Positions 1 to 10,534 of a stretch of DNA of 64,000 nt are shown one piece after another. How positions within the stretch are numbered: the first letter of the stretch is position 1; every line of letters begins with the position of its first letter. The translations under genes were made by a program, and so were the position numbers. The stretch is from Strongylocentrotus droebachiensis (lineage: Eukaryota; Echinodermata; Echinoidea; Camarodonta; Strongylocentrotidae): NCBI GenBank assembly GCA_035222895.1, contig JAVYIG010000111.1:854103-918102 (forward strand), in the 5' to 3' direction. The notes under the pieces were generated by a model. It was given only the letters and a program-made list of their open reading frames with translations, did no database searches and was not told the DNA's origin.

Positions 1-43
1 TTTTTCTTCTAATTATATTTGAAAATTCACAATATGTACTTAC

Positions 44-641
44 CAAATAATGGGGCCTACTGTCGAAAGGGTCATAAGTGGGGTCTAAACGCTCTAGAGC
101 TTCATAGTCTATTTCCTCATCATCTTCCATTTCATCCTCCTCCTCCTCTTCTTCATCCTCCTCTTCTTCATCCTCCTCCTCTTCCTCCTCTTCATACCAC
201 CCTGTTTCAGAATGCTTGAGCTTGCTATCAGATCCAAATTCTTGGTCCTGCCTTGGATCAAAGAATGACTCTTCCTTATCTGAATGCACAGAGTTTGATT
301 GCTCCAAGTCTGACAAAACTTCTTCTTTCACGAAGACGGCGACCGGATGATCTGTCACTTCTGACACCCATTTGTCAGGACCAAGGAGTTCTTTCTCATT
401 GTCCAATGTCACATTACCATCATCATCATAGGTGTAATCGTGTCCATTATCTTTCAGATTGATGCACTTTGTCTGACTTGACTCTAGACCAGGCAACTGT
501 TGTGGGCCACTAGGTTGTGGCCTTGTTAAAGGTGTCATAGGCTTGGCAGGTAGAGAGCTACCACAATGGCTACAGCTGTATACATCAGGCATGGTTTGAG
601 TTGCTTGATCTACACACATACTCTTCTTCATGTGCAGGAAT
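44..641 (-). CDS. Copy A exon 5 equivalent (acidic linker exon)
   Basis: The exon runs from an acceptor (AG at 642-643) to a GTAAGT donor (37-43). It is 598 bp, 267 bp (89 codons) shorter than the copy B exon and in the same phase. It encodes a CxxC-type start (CSHCG) and a strongly acidic C-terminal part rich in Glu and Asp. Confidence 0.72.
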
Positions 642-2898
642 CTGGAAGAGAAAAAAAGAAGAAAACACTTTCAGATAGAACAGAGATCTGATATTGTGAT
701 TCAATTGTGAAGGAAAAATGTCAGGAAGCAATAATCAAGAGTTGATTATTTGCTGTAGCGGCGGCTAGGGCTATATAAAGTGTGTATTCTTGGTATTCTT
801 GTACACGTCCGGACATACATGTATGGCTGGAAACACGTGTACACGTTTGCCAATTTTTTTTTTTTTTTTTGTTCATTTCCCCATTCCACATTAATAAACT
901 TTTGTTGTGCATGTGCTCACTGGGAAAGCGCATGTGTCCGATAGTGTTGTGTGCAAAATCTAGTTAGGCCCCGGTATTCTTTACACGTAATAAACATGTA
1001 GCGTAAAAACTCTTTGTCGATCAGTCGATGGCCCTCGCGCTGTTGGAGTCCGTAAATTTTGGCGAGCAAAGCGAGCCAGCTAGAATCGAAGGCCAACTCC
1101 ACCCATGCCTTTCTTCAAAGGAATTTCCGATCGTGTCCCAGAAAGGTAAAAGTGCTGTGCTACAACACTCTCCTTCAACCAATCATGGAGTATGCCAGCA
1201 TCATATGGGACCCTCACACGCAAGCAAACATCAAGAAGCTTGAAATGGTTCAACGACGATATGTCCGCTTCATCTTCAATGACAACCGCAGGACAAGCAG
1301 CGTAGCAGCCATGCTGAAGCAGCTCAAGTGGCCATCATTACAAGAACGCAGGGCTCAGGCTAAGGTGGTGATGGTCTATCGCATCACCAACTCGCTGATA
1401 GACATCCCACACACTTCCCTCACTCCATCTACATCCCTGCTCAGAGGGCATTCCATGAAGATAGTAGTTCCTTTTGCCCGAACGCTGGTCTACCAGAGGA
1501 GCTTCTTCCCGGATGCTATAAGACTGTGGAACTGCCTCCCTCAGAACACCGTTAATTGTACCTCTGCTAACACCTTCAAGCTAGAGGTACAAAAGACCCA
1601 GCTCCGCTTGGTAGCTGTTTTTACTCGCACTCAGTCAACTGTACCTAGCTATTATCAGACATTGTACACACATCTGCACTGCACCTCAACAGTACGACAA
1701 TACACCTGACGGTGGCCTGTACTGCTACTGAAGAAGAAGAAGTGATCTGAATTATATATTCATGAGACCCGATTTCCTACTGAATTATGCATGTACAGAC
1801 TACATGAATAATGTAACCAGTGGCGGATCCTCCGGGCCCCCCCCCCCCCCCCCACCCCCCTTGAGAAAAAAAAAAGTAAAAACGCGTGATTTTTACCTTT
1901 TTGGGGGGTTGGGCCCTGGCGCTCAGGGGGGGGGGGGGTGCAAATTTTTGAGGACCCCCAAAAAAATAAATTGTGCCCCCCCCCCCCCCCCCCATGAGCT
2001 AATTTTCGGCCGGCACAATTTTTTTTTTGAAATTTTCGGGAGCAAAAAAAAAAAAAAAAAAATAGTGCTCACTACCATGACTACCTAGGCTAGGTTTCTG
2101 ATGGCAATCACTCCAGCAAAGCATAGAGCCAAATGCTAATAAGCGTATTGAGTTGACCTCTATCACTGCACTACAATAGGCAGCATTTGAACACATGATT
2201 AGTCAATAGGCAGGCCTAGACCACACACAGTTGCACACAATCATGCCGATGCAGGCGGCTGATCGGCAAGTTTGTTTTTTCTAAAATTGTTTTTTCTAAA
2301 ATTGGAAAGTTGAAAAAATTGTAGGTTATCCTAGATCTAGTCTAGATCTATACTTTAGTGTGTTTTACTGGGTTATCCTATACTTTAGTGTTTTATTATT
2401 TTGGGTTTCTAACTTCAGTTTAACCCTATAACCCTAACCCTACCCTAACCCTAATCCTTACCCTAATCCTAACCCTATGATATGCACGTTTAACTGAAGT
2501 TAGAAACCCAAAATAATAAAAAAACACTTAAGTATAGGATTGCCTTTTACTGCTATTTAGGTTTCATCAATCGTCACTAAAGTACCGATTTTGAGTGAAA
2601 TCAGTTGAGTTTTGTACAGTGGCATTTGAAATGTTGAGAATTCAGAGCAGCCAGGATAGCGCACCCACGTGTGCTATACTGCAGCACTGTGTATATGACG
2701 TACGAAGAACGAGTTGACTTACCTGTACGTTGCGAGCAGCAGGCTGATTACTTTTTTGTCCGTCAAATGGTTCTCCTTTCCGATGATTCGAATTTCGTCC
2801 GAATCATCGTGGAACACACTAATATTCTTCGGCTTATTCTTTGCCCGCCACCGTAGATCCCTCGCTTTCTTTTTTCTTTTCCTTTCCGAGTCACTCAT
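44..2898 (-). CDS. Partial paralogue (copy A) of the zinc-finger gene; only exon-4 and exon-5 equivalents are in the window
   Basis: Two exons are visible on the minus strand, 2723-2898 and 44-641. They correspond to exons 4 and 5 of the gene at 9712-20061. The reading frame is open through both (about 58 and 199 codons), and splice phases match copy B. The first exon reads MSDSERKRKKK and the second contains MPDVYSCSHCG and VKEEVLSDLEQS, as in copy B. Compared with copy B, the second exon lacks a net 89 codons in the middle and has a longer Glu/Asp run. The base pair that should be the exon-4 acceptor AG reads AA, and a TGA lies in frame just upstream of the MSDS codon. I found no equivalents of exons 1-3. 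Zinc-finger exons would lie left of position 1. It is either a shortened gene starting at MSDS or an early pseudogene; the intact frames favour recent function. Confidence 0.62.
1059..1742 (+). mobile_element. 5'-truncated non-LTR retrotransposon, C-terminal reverse-transcriptase part and 3' end
   Basis: A 216-codon frame carries the typical C-terminal portion of CR1/Jockey-group reverse transcriptases (LLQPIMEYASIIWDP, VQRRYVRFIF, LWNCLPQNTV). It ends in a short GAA-repeat tail at about 1725-1742. The catalytic palm is missing, so this is a dead fragment. It lies in the intron between copy A exons 5 and 4. Confidence 0.75.
1821..2060. repeat. Poly(C)/poly(G)-rich repeat with hAT-like terminal motif
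   Basis: It starts with CAGTGGCGGATCC followed by long C runs, G runs and A runs. The same terminal motif in reverse (GGATCCGCCACTG or GGATCCGCGCCTG) recurs at about 46140, 51970, 53440 and 54170. This suggests one non-autonomous DNA transposon family. Confidence 0.45.
2105..2240. repeat. Repeat shared with 20160-20260
   Basis: AGCAAAGCATAGAG, GCGTATTGA and GACCTCTA appear in the same order in both places. It is not at a collinear place relative to the duplicated gene, so I read it as an interspersed repeat. Confidence 0.4.
2376..2539. repeat. Inverted repeat enclosing telomere-like CCCTAA units
   Basis: Arms at 2376-2423 and 2490-2539 are near-perfect inverse copies (both hold the TTTCTAACTTCAGTTTAA motif or its complement). 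The core 2424-2489 is an irregular array of CCCTAA, CCCTA and CCCTAAT units. Confidence 0.75.
2723..2898 (-). CDS. Copy A exon 4 equivalent (basic exon, possible start codon at 2898)
   Basis: It aligns with copy B exon 4 (KVISLLLAT at the end in both). Two donors are possible six bases apart: GTACAG after 2729, or the stronger GTAAGT after 2723, which adds two codons (Tyr-Arg) without changing phase. The upstream acceptor is AA instead of AG. Confidence 0.65.
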
Positions 2899-3257
2899 AT
2901 TGTTAGTTCATATAACAGACCTAGGTATTTGTAAAAACCATGGACTTACTACTACCTAGATGCACGTCGAGAAGGTGCCCCGCGAATTAGTCATGCGATA
3001 CCGGCAATTTCGGTGGTTTCGCACCTTCCACACCCAGAGTAGCATGGATTTTGTCTACCTCTGCACTTTATATTTTGCGACCCTCCATCCATTCTTCAAG
3101 ATGTTTGGTTATTCGAAGAAGGTTCATGGTAGAATTGTACAGCTAGAGGCTTAGCTGTAGAATTATTTCGCGATCGAACTAGTCCTAACCAGCGTCAGGC
3201 TGTGCTGCAGGAATATACAATTGAGCCCAGCAGCCGAGTAACTCTAGTAGTATAGTA

Positions 3258-3804
3258 TTAAAGGAAACCAAAACCTTCATAATAAGTTACGTTTATTGTA
3301 AAGTTTAAGATATTTAAAAAATATCAGTGAAAATTTGAACAAAATCGGGCAAGGAATAAGGAAGTTAGAGCCTTTTGAAATGACTAGTCACTAGAGGGCG
3401 GTATTCAATTTGATGACATCATCTGTGAACAACTCTCCATGCCTTTTCTACATAAAATTTCACAATTTTTTTGTTTTCTTCGTATTTATTTGTGTTCTTG
3501 ATCCGACTTCATAACATGTGAAGTAGAATATCATTTTGCATTCTATATCTTGCATTCAGGGGAGTAGATTATCTCAATCACAAGAAAGAAGGAAAAACAT
3601 GAAATTTGATGTACAAAAGGCATGGAGAGTTGTTCACAGATGATGTCATCAAATTGAATACCGCCCTCTAGTGACTAGTCATTTCAAAAGGCTCTAACTT
3701 CCTTATTCCTTGCCCGATTTTGTTCAAATTTTCACTGATATTTTTTAAATATCTTAAACTTTACAATAAAAGTAACTTAGTATGAAGGTTTTGGTTTCCT
3801 TTAA
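3258..3804. mobile_element. TTAA-flanked element with very long inverted repeats (about 192-bp arms)
   Basis: TTAA at 3258-3261 and 3801-3804 flanks arms beginning AGGAAACCAAAACC. The arms 3262-3454 and 3609-3800 match over about 192 bp with only a few differences, separated by a loop of about 155 bp. TTAA duplication points to Kolobok or piggyBac type mobilisation. No coding capacity is seen. Confidence 0.8.
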
Positions 3805-3957
3805 TGACTGCTTTGAGAGAAATAGTTGTTTTATTACGCTCAAGGGAAGGTTAGAATTGTGCTATTCCCCGAGGCTTGCCGAGGGGAATAGCCCAATTGT
3901 ATCCTTCCCGAGAGCGTATGAAAACAACTATTTCTCGAATATTAAAGCAGTCATTAA
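3801..3957. mobile_element. Short hairpin element between TTAA sites
   Basis: TTAATGACTGCTTT at the left and AAAGCAGTCATTAA at the right begin arms that pair nearly throughout: AAATAGTTGTTTT with AAAACAACTATTT, and CTATTCCCC with GGGGAATAG. The fold is about 157 nt with a tiny loop near 3878. It shares its left TTAA with the preceding element. Confidence 0.7.
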
Positions 3958-4016
3958 TACTTTTATATGCCGAAAAAAAATAGACTAAAAAATAAAAAAT
4001 ATTTTACATTTTCGTC

Positions 4017-4098
4017 GAAGACGGGATTCGAACTCTTGCGTACAACAAGAGGTATATCGAAAACCAACGCTTAGACCACTCAGCTATCACGCGTCGTT
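4017..4098 (-). repeat. tRNA-like sequence (tRNA pseudogene or SINE head)
   Basis: Read on the minus strand it has an A-box-like TAGCTGAGTGG and a B-box GTTCGAATCCC at tRNA spacing, with an extra arm between. The acceptor stem does not pair well, so a working tRNA is unlikely. Confidence 0.45.
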
Positions 4099-5162
4099 AA
4101 CATGCTTGGCAGTTTTCTCTAATATATACATTAAAATGGATTGAAAACGGCTCCGCGTGAGGGATGCTTCGCAAAAGCTCCATGAAACGTACGGACCCTT
4201 CTTTTACTTTTGCAATGCATATTGGCACGAACTTAGATCAAGATCTATCGGCAGATGTTGTTTTTTTGTTTTTGAGAGTTTATTTTCGTCTTCATGTCAA
4301 CAATGCAAGATAAAATTGTCGGTAAGATCGATCGAGATTCAATTGTATTGAAATTGCCGACCAATCCTTCGCACACATACGGTCCTCCATCACTCAAACC
4401 ATTTTTTAACATGTAAACCTATGGGGTAACCATGGACGCTGACCAACTATTTTTAATAACCATGGTTATTAAAAATATTGAAATGTTTTAAGCATGGTTA
4501 CCGAGAATTTTACAGGAACAGTTGAAGTTTATGAATGCAATTCGACCAATCAGATGGCTGGATTTCTTAAGTGAGGTATATAACAAAATATGGCGCGCCA
4601 ATTGCCCGATAATTCAGATTGCCACTGTTTATCGATGAAAAAAATGTTTATCGCGGATTAACTATTTCATCTCAATAAACTATGTCAAACGCCATTTCTG
4701 AAATACTTATGATGTACATTATACAAATGATGCATGCGCATGATTTCATTATACGATCTATCCGCACTGACCAAAGACCAAAATGAAAGTTAGAACGAAG
4801 CAAATTAAATGATCCAGAATTGGCGATATAACAACAATTCTAGCTTTGAAAACGATCACTCTTCCTCCCTTCCTCTCTCCCTCTTTCATGCTTATCTCCC
4901 TCTCTATCAGGCCTTCAAGGCCTCAGCGAGGGGGTTATTTCGATTTTAAACATAGAGTTTTCGCCAGTCATGCCGAGTCTGACTTGCGTAATTTTTGTGC
5001 AAAGTGACAAAAGGAGAATTAAAGTAGAATTCTAAAGAAATGTCTTAGAAGAGATTAGCCAGATCATAAAGCTTTGGTGGTTCTGTTTGAATGTTTGAAT
5101 TTAATAGAAGCATACTCTTTCAGGTAATACACGCAACTACAATTTCACTAATTCACTGACAA
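4099..5162. other. No gene seen; AT-rich intergenic DNA with a 30-bp perfect palindrome
   Basis: I see no coding exon. A perfect 30-bp palindrome centred on CCATGG spans 4448-4477. A short CT-rich tract lies near 4860-4905. Confidence 0.6.
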
Positions 5163-6758
5163 CCCAGGACCAAAATCCAATTGAAACCAGTTGAAATCTC
5201 CAACTGGTTTCAATTGGTTTCAACTGGTTTCAATTGGTTTCAATTGGTTTCAATTGGAATAGAAAATTTCCAGTTGAAACCAATTGCCGAACTGGAAAAT
5301 ATTGTTACGGGTACTCATTTCCAGTTCAAACCAATAAGAAGTGCAACTGGAACCAGTAAGAAAATTTTTCCAGTTACTCAATTGGTTCCAGTTAGAAGTC
5401 ATTTCCAGTTACCCAACTGGTTCCAGTTAGAAGCTCGATCAACTGATTCCAGTTAGAATTAATTTCCAGTTACCCAACTGGTTCCAGTTAGCATTCATTT
5501 CCAGTTAGAAGTCATTTCCAGTTACCCATAACTGCATGGTTCCAGTTAGAATTCATTTCCAGTTACCCAACTCGGGTTCCAGTTAGAATTCATTTCCAGT
5601 TACCCAATTGGTTCCAGTTAGAATTCATTTCCAGTTAGAACTCATTTCCAGTTAGAATTCATTTCCAGTTACCCAACTGGTTCCAGTTAGAATTCATTTC
5701 CAGTTACCCAATTAATTGGTTCCAGTTAGAATTCATTTCCAGTTACCCAACTGGTTCCAGTTAGCATTCATTTCCAGTTAGAAGTCATTTCCAGTTACCC
5801 AGCTGGTTCCAGTTAGAATTCATTTCCAGTTAGAACTCATTTCCAGTTACCCAACTGGTTCCAGTTAGAATTCATTTCCAGTTACCCAACTGGTTCCAGT
5901 TAGAATTCATTTCCAGTTACCCAATTGGTTCCAGTTAGAAGTCATTTCCAGTTACCCAACTGGTTTCAATTGGAAAATATTTCCAGTTACCCAACTGGAT
6001 CCAATTGAAACCAGTTAATTTGCATATTATCTGCTTGTGTGCAGATCAATGTTTTATGTAATTTATGTTGATTTACAATGTATTTATTAATTAATTTTCG
6101 TTTGCAAGTAATGCATTTGTTTTAGATAAATATAAAGAATAATTAGCAATGATGAGCATGTTCATAAGTAACATATTTGTTTAATTACACAGATTAAAAG
6201 TTGATTAGTAAAACACTAACCATGTACAAAATACATAAAATACAAACATATATAACCAATGCCTTCCTTGTTATGTATATTATATGATCTGCATATTATA
6301 ATGCCCTTTACATTGTACTTAATGTAGACACATATAACAATACTTCTGTGTTGACATGAGCAATAATTAGTGGAAGAGCTAATTAACTTATAACTAATTA
6401 AGTTTATGCCAACTGTAAGTTTTAATTGGATCCAATTGGATCCAATTGGATCCAATTGGATCCAATTGAAACCAATTGAAACCAGTTGAAACCAATTGAA
6501 GCCAACTGGTTTCAATAGGGAAATTGGAACAACTGGATCCAGTTGAAACGAATTAGGCAACTGGAACCAGTTGGCAATTGGTTTCAACTGGTTTCAATTG
6601 GAACCAGTTGGCAATTTGTTTCAACTGGTTTCAATTGGAACCAGTTGGCAACTGGTTTCAATTGGAACCAGTTGTTCCAATTTCCCTATTGAAACCAGTT
6701 GGCAACTGGTTTCAATTGGTTTTGCTCCAATTGGTTTCAACTGGATTTTGGTCCTGGG
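5163..6758. mobile_element. Foldback-type element built of 10-bp CCARTTGAAA/TTTCAAYTGG units
   Basis: The ends are exact inverse copies: CCCAGGACCAAAATCCA (5163-5179) and TGGATTTTGGTCCTGGG (6742-6758). Inside each end are tandem 10-bp units, TTTCAAYTGG on one side and CCARTTGAAA on the other. The left part also has an array of about 35-bp units (CCAGTTACCCAACTGG plus TTCCAGTTAGAATTCATT) at about 5330-6000. An AT-rich non-repeated core lies at about 6010-6420. I see no transposase. The build resembles foldback elements, such as the sea urchin TU elements (family knowledge), but assignment is an inference. Confidence 0.75.
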
Positions 6759-8480
6759 AAAATACAGTCATGTACCCCTTAAATCACAACATGTGACTTC
6801 GGCGATTTTGTGGGTGTGATCACGTTTGTCAAGAAACAAAAGCTGATATCTTGCTACATGTACATGTTAAATTGTTTTACCTCACTCAAATTCATACTAT
6901 AAAAACACATTTATTTCCTTCAATTTGGACAAGAAAGAATACTGGTACAAACATTTACATATGTAATTGATAGAATGCAAATATACAGTAATGAATACTA
7001 CTCATCAATACAAAACTACACTTGTGTAAATATCAAACGAAATTCTAAGAATGTAAATTAAACAGAAAGTTTGAGTCATTTCGGTTTCGGTACATATCAC
7101 ATTGGCAGTCTTACAAAAGCTCATTAAAGCATCATTACTAAGTCCAAAGTTAGACTGAGTCAAAACGTAAAACCCAACCGTTAATGACCGTTAAAACCCA
7201 AACTATCTACGATATTTCCAAACGTTTAACCGAAAACTGAAAAAGGAGGTAAAAGTCCGTCCACCAAGGTATATGGCACAAAGTATTAAAGGCATCGTTT
7301 AGCAATGTTAAATCTGGCTGTGATATGGTGTAATATTGAAGCCCATACAAAAATTGCGCTTCAAGAATTCCTCAAAAAAAGGAAAAAATCTTTGAGTGAC
7401 CGGTTTTATCATACTTCTTTTTCCCCAATAGACTGTCTGTAGTTTTATAAAAACTGTTAGGAAAACAAAAAAAGAAATTTCAATTTCCAATCATAATTAT
7501 CTTGATAATTAGACAGGCGATCCGCTTGTAAAAGCCAGGGGATTCCTGACTGGAATGAACAAAAGGTTTATAATCATGATTGCAGCATGAACTAAATCCA
7601 GGATTTTTATTCAAAATTTGAGGCAATGAGTCATTTTAAGGGGGAATGTACATGTACTTGGCAAAAACCTTGTAAGTGAGGGTTGATTGTGCAACTTATG
7701 AACTTTGAACTTTTGTTGATAAGCATACATGTGTGTAATTGGGGTTTTACAGATATGCATCAATCAGATGTGATTATTTACATCTGGGGACTGACCTTAA
7801 ACGTTACCATCATAAAGACATGATTCAGTTTCGAACCGGGGTCGCCTGAGCCAGTTTGTAGGGGAAGACAGAGAACCAACCAAGTGAATGCGCTGCTAGA
7901 CCAATTAACTCAAATCTCCTATTTTGGCGATTATTTTTAAAGGTTTAAACAGTTTTGGAAGAAAAAAACAAAATGACTCGGCCTTAGTGCAAAGTTTTCC
8001 TATTCTTATGGCAAGAATTGCAAATGAATTGTAATTTGAGGACCTCCATGTATAACTTTAATTTATAACTACTGTACATGTATAATCTGTTATACCAAAG
8101 ATAAAACTGAAACTAAAACTAATCAGAAAACTGTTAAAAGTGTAGTAATCACATGGAAAGATAATTGCACATGTTTAGAATGTCAACGAACTTAAAAAAG
8201 TCACCTTGCATTCTATATACCGGTAAGGAGAATAAAAATCTAAGGATAACAAAATCCTGTACAAGCCCGACTTGGGTTCCCTACGAGCATTGACCTTTAA
8301 CGTTGCCATCTGAAAGACACGATTCAGTCTCGAACCGGGTCGCCTGAGCCATGCATGGATGAGTCTACTCAACAATTTTATGTTTACTGAGAGTGTACTT
8401 AAACTGCTACAGCTTTATAGATGTAATATTCCAAGCTCATACTTTTTCAAGACACTATGGCGTCATGGAACCCCTCACGC
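6759..8480. other. No gene seen; interspersed repeat fragments
   Basis: At 7286-7500 a TTAAAGGCATCGTTTA start and a GTTAGGAAAAC segment recur near 23093-23160, which suggests one small transposon family. At about 7790-7860 and 8285-8350, two related minus-strand fragments with a B-box-like GGTTCGA and GGCTCAGGCGACC look like SINE pieces. Confidence 0.5.
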
Positions 8481-8872
8481 TTAAAGGTAAAGATCAGTTC
8501 TGGTCATGCGATTGCATTGTGAAAGAAACGTTGTGGAATCGATCAGAAAAGGTTGATCATCTAGCATATATAAGTATTGGTGTGTATTTCAAAGTTCTGG
8601 AATCATTAAAATGATAAGAAATTTGGCCCAGTCTTGGTAAAGTTACAAGCACTGTACACAGAAAGATCTATATTGGAATATGCGCCACGTGCGCGATATC
8701 TATCCGGTCCAAATAGATATAATAATTTACCAAATAGTTCAATAGGCGGTTACCCGGCAACATTTGTATCATCACGTATTACTCAAAACATATTCTTTCA
8801 CATGATTGGTAATAAGAGCTTCCATTTCATTTTTTGAGAGGGGGCGTTTTTAACATCGGTCTTTACCTTTAA
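8481..8872. mobile_element. TTAA-flanked MITE, family also at about 20341-21069
   Basis: TTAA followed by AGGTAAAGA at 8481, and TCTTTACCT then TTAA at 8860-8872. The 392-bp body matches the second copy over several stretches (GAAAGAAACGTTGTG, ATTTGGCCCAGTCTT, CATATTCTTTCACATGATTG). Confidence 0.75.
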
Positions 8873-9711
8873 GAGCAAATATGTATTTTCATAATTATTC
8901 TCATATCATTGGTGGTAGCATGATCAATATAATCAATGTATAAAAAGTACATTGTTATTAAGGATTTTTAAAGGATTCAGAGAAAAGGAAATTTGACAAC
9001 AGAGAGTTTCCAGCTTACCAAGCATAAATGTAACTGAATAGAGTACCACATCAGGATTCCAATCATTTCATCAGTTTTCCCTCAAACTACACCCTTACTC
9101 TACATCAAAATGCAATCGGGTAATCTTTACATGGTCATACATACTCTCAAAAAGTTTAACTATTATAGCACAATTCGTTCTCAAATTATTGTGTTCACAA
9201 GATATTTTAGCACATTTAAATTGACCCGTGCCCTTTGACCTCTTGGCCCCAAAATTTAATCAGATAAAATGTACATGGTCACATATACTCTAACCTAGTT
9301 TAACTATGATTACCTCGATTCATTCCGAAGTTATCGCGTTCACAAGAATAAATACGGACCGACAACCCAAAAACATCCCTCAGGTACTCACTTTGTGTGG
9401 CGCAGGCATCAAAACAGACATCCCAAGCAAATGGAGCTCTAAACTATAACTACATTCCCCCGATGTTCTAATTATAACAGGCGGCCAATCCACACAAACC
9501 TTAGCATTTCAAATTCAATACAGACAGCTTATGAAAGAGATAGCGTGCTACCCTGCTCTCACAGTTATTTCACATAGATTTACATGTATATATATATATA
9601 TAATTGTCGACCAACATTATCAATCATCTTTTGGTAATTAAAGCCGAGGTGCATCTTTTGGGAGTATTATTTGTCTGGCATTTGCCTAGGCATATATATC
9701 AACCAATCAGA
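8873..9711. other. No coding sequence seen; 3' flank of the zinc-finger gene
   Basis: It probably contains the 3' UTR and downstream DNA of copy B. A TA microsatellite lies at 9588-9602. I could not choose a polyadenylation signal with confidence. Confidence 0.45.
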
Positions 9712-10534
9712 TCATTTGTTTTCTCTATTCAGCGCCATCACTTTTATTTCTCTCTGGATCTTCCTTTGCTCTTTCCACCAGTCAATCCCATGCTGTTTCT
9801 TCTTGTGGTTCTTCAAGCTGATCTTGTGTGTAAACGCCTTCTCACACACCTCACAAACGTATGGCTTATCTCCTGTATGCTGCCGCATGTGTATCTTCAG
9901 ACTGTTCTTCTGAATGAACGATCTGTCACACATCGAGCATGAATAAGGCTTCAGTCCACTGTGGATCAATGAATGTCGCTGGAGTTGTTGCCAACTTTTG
10001 AAGATCTTACCACAGGTTGAGCACTGCAAATCCCTCAATGCTTTGTGGTTCTTTTTAATGTGACTCTTGAGGAATATCCGGTGTTTAAACCTTGAGGGGC
10101 ACTGTGGACATTGGACGTAATCGCTTTCCTTGATATCTAGATGTGAGATCTCATGTGTTTTTATATACAAACTTCTGATCATTCTACCGCACTGCTGACA
10201 TTTACACATTACAATACATTTAGGATTATTATTGTGGCACCTGTTAAAGTGTGCTCTAAAGCCTAAGAGTAGTTTTTTGCACTCCCAACACCATCCCATG
10301 TCAAATTTGTGCCCCTTTTCAAATTTGCTTTTAATTGATTGGACAGCATCCTTGATTGCTTCTGGGCCCTCATCAATCGGGATATGTTTCTGTAAATGTC
10401 GCATAATATCTGGTTTCTCTTTCCAGGCCTCAGAGCAGATTGGGCATGCTTCTGGGAACTGAAAGTCAAAGTCTTCATCACTATCTCCTCCATATTCCAA
10501 GCTGTCATCACTCTCAAGGCTGTCACCAAGACAC
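9712..10534 (-). CDS. Zinc-finger gene copy B exon 7 (C2H2 fingers and stop)
   Basis: 823 bp. Fingers begin at CPICSEAW, CWECKKLL, CQQCGRMI, CPQCPSRF, CSTCGKIF, CSMCDRSF and CEVCEKAF. Stop codon TGA at 9712-9714. Confidence 0.88.

Noticed and set aside
19-462. Plus-strand frames of 66 and 69 codons near the left edge
   Set aside because: Opposite-strand shadows of the acidic copy A exon; the same shadow occurs at 13505-13720 over copy B.
2424-2489. A real chromosome end or new telomere
   Set aside because: The CCCTAA units are few, degenerate and enclosed by an inverted repeat with ordinary DNA on both sides.
5330-6000. CRISPR or regulatory array of 35-bp repeats
   Set aside because: Contiguous tandem units without spacers, lying within the inverted-terminus foldback element.
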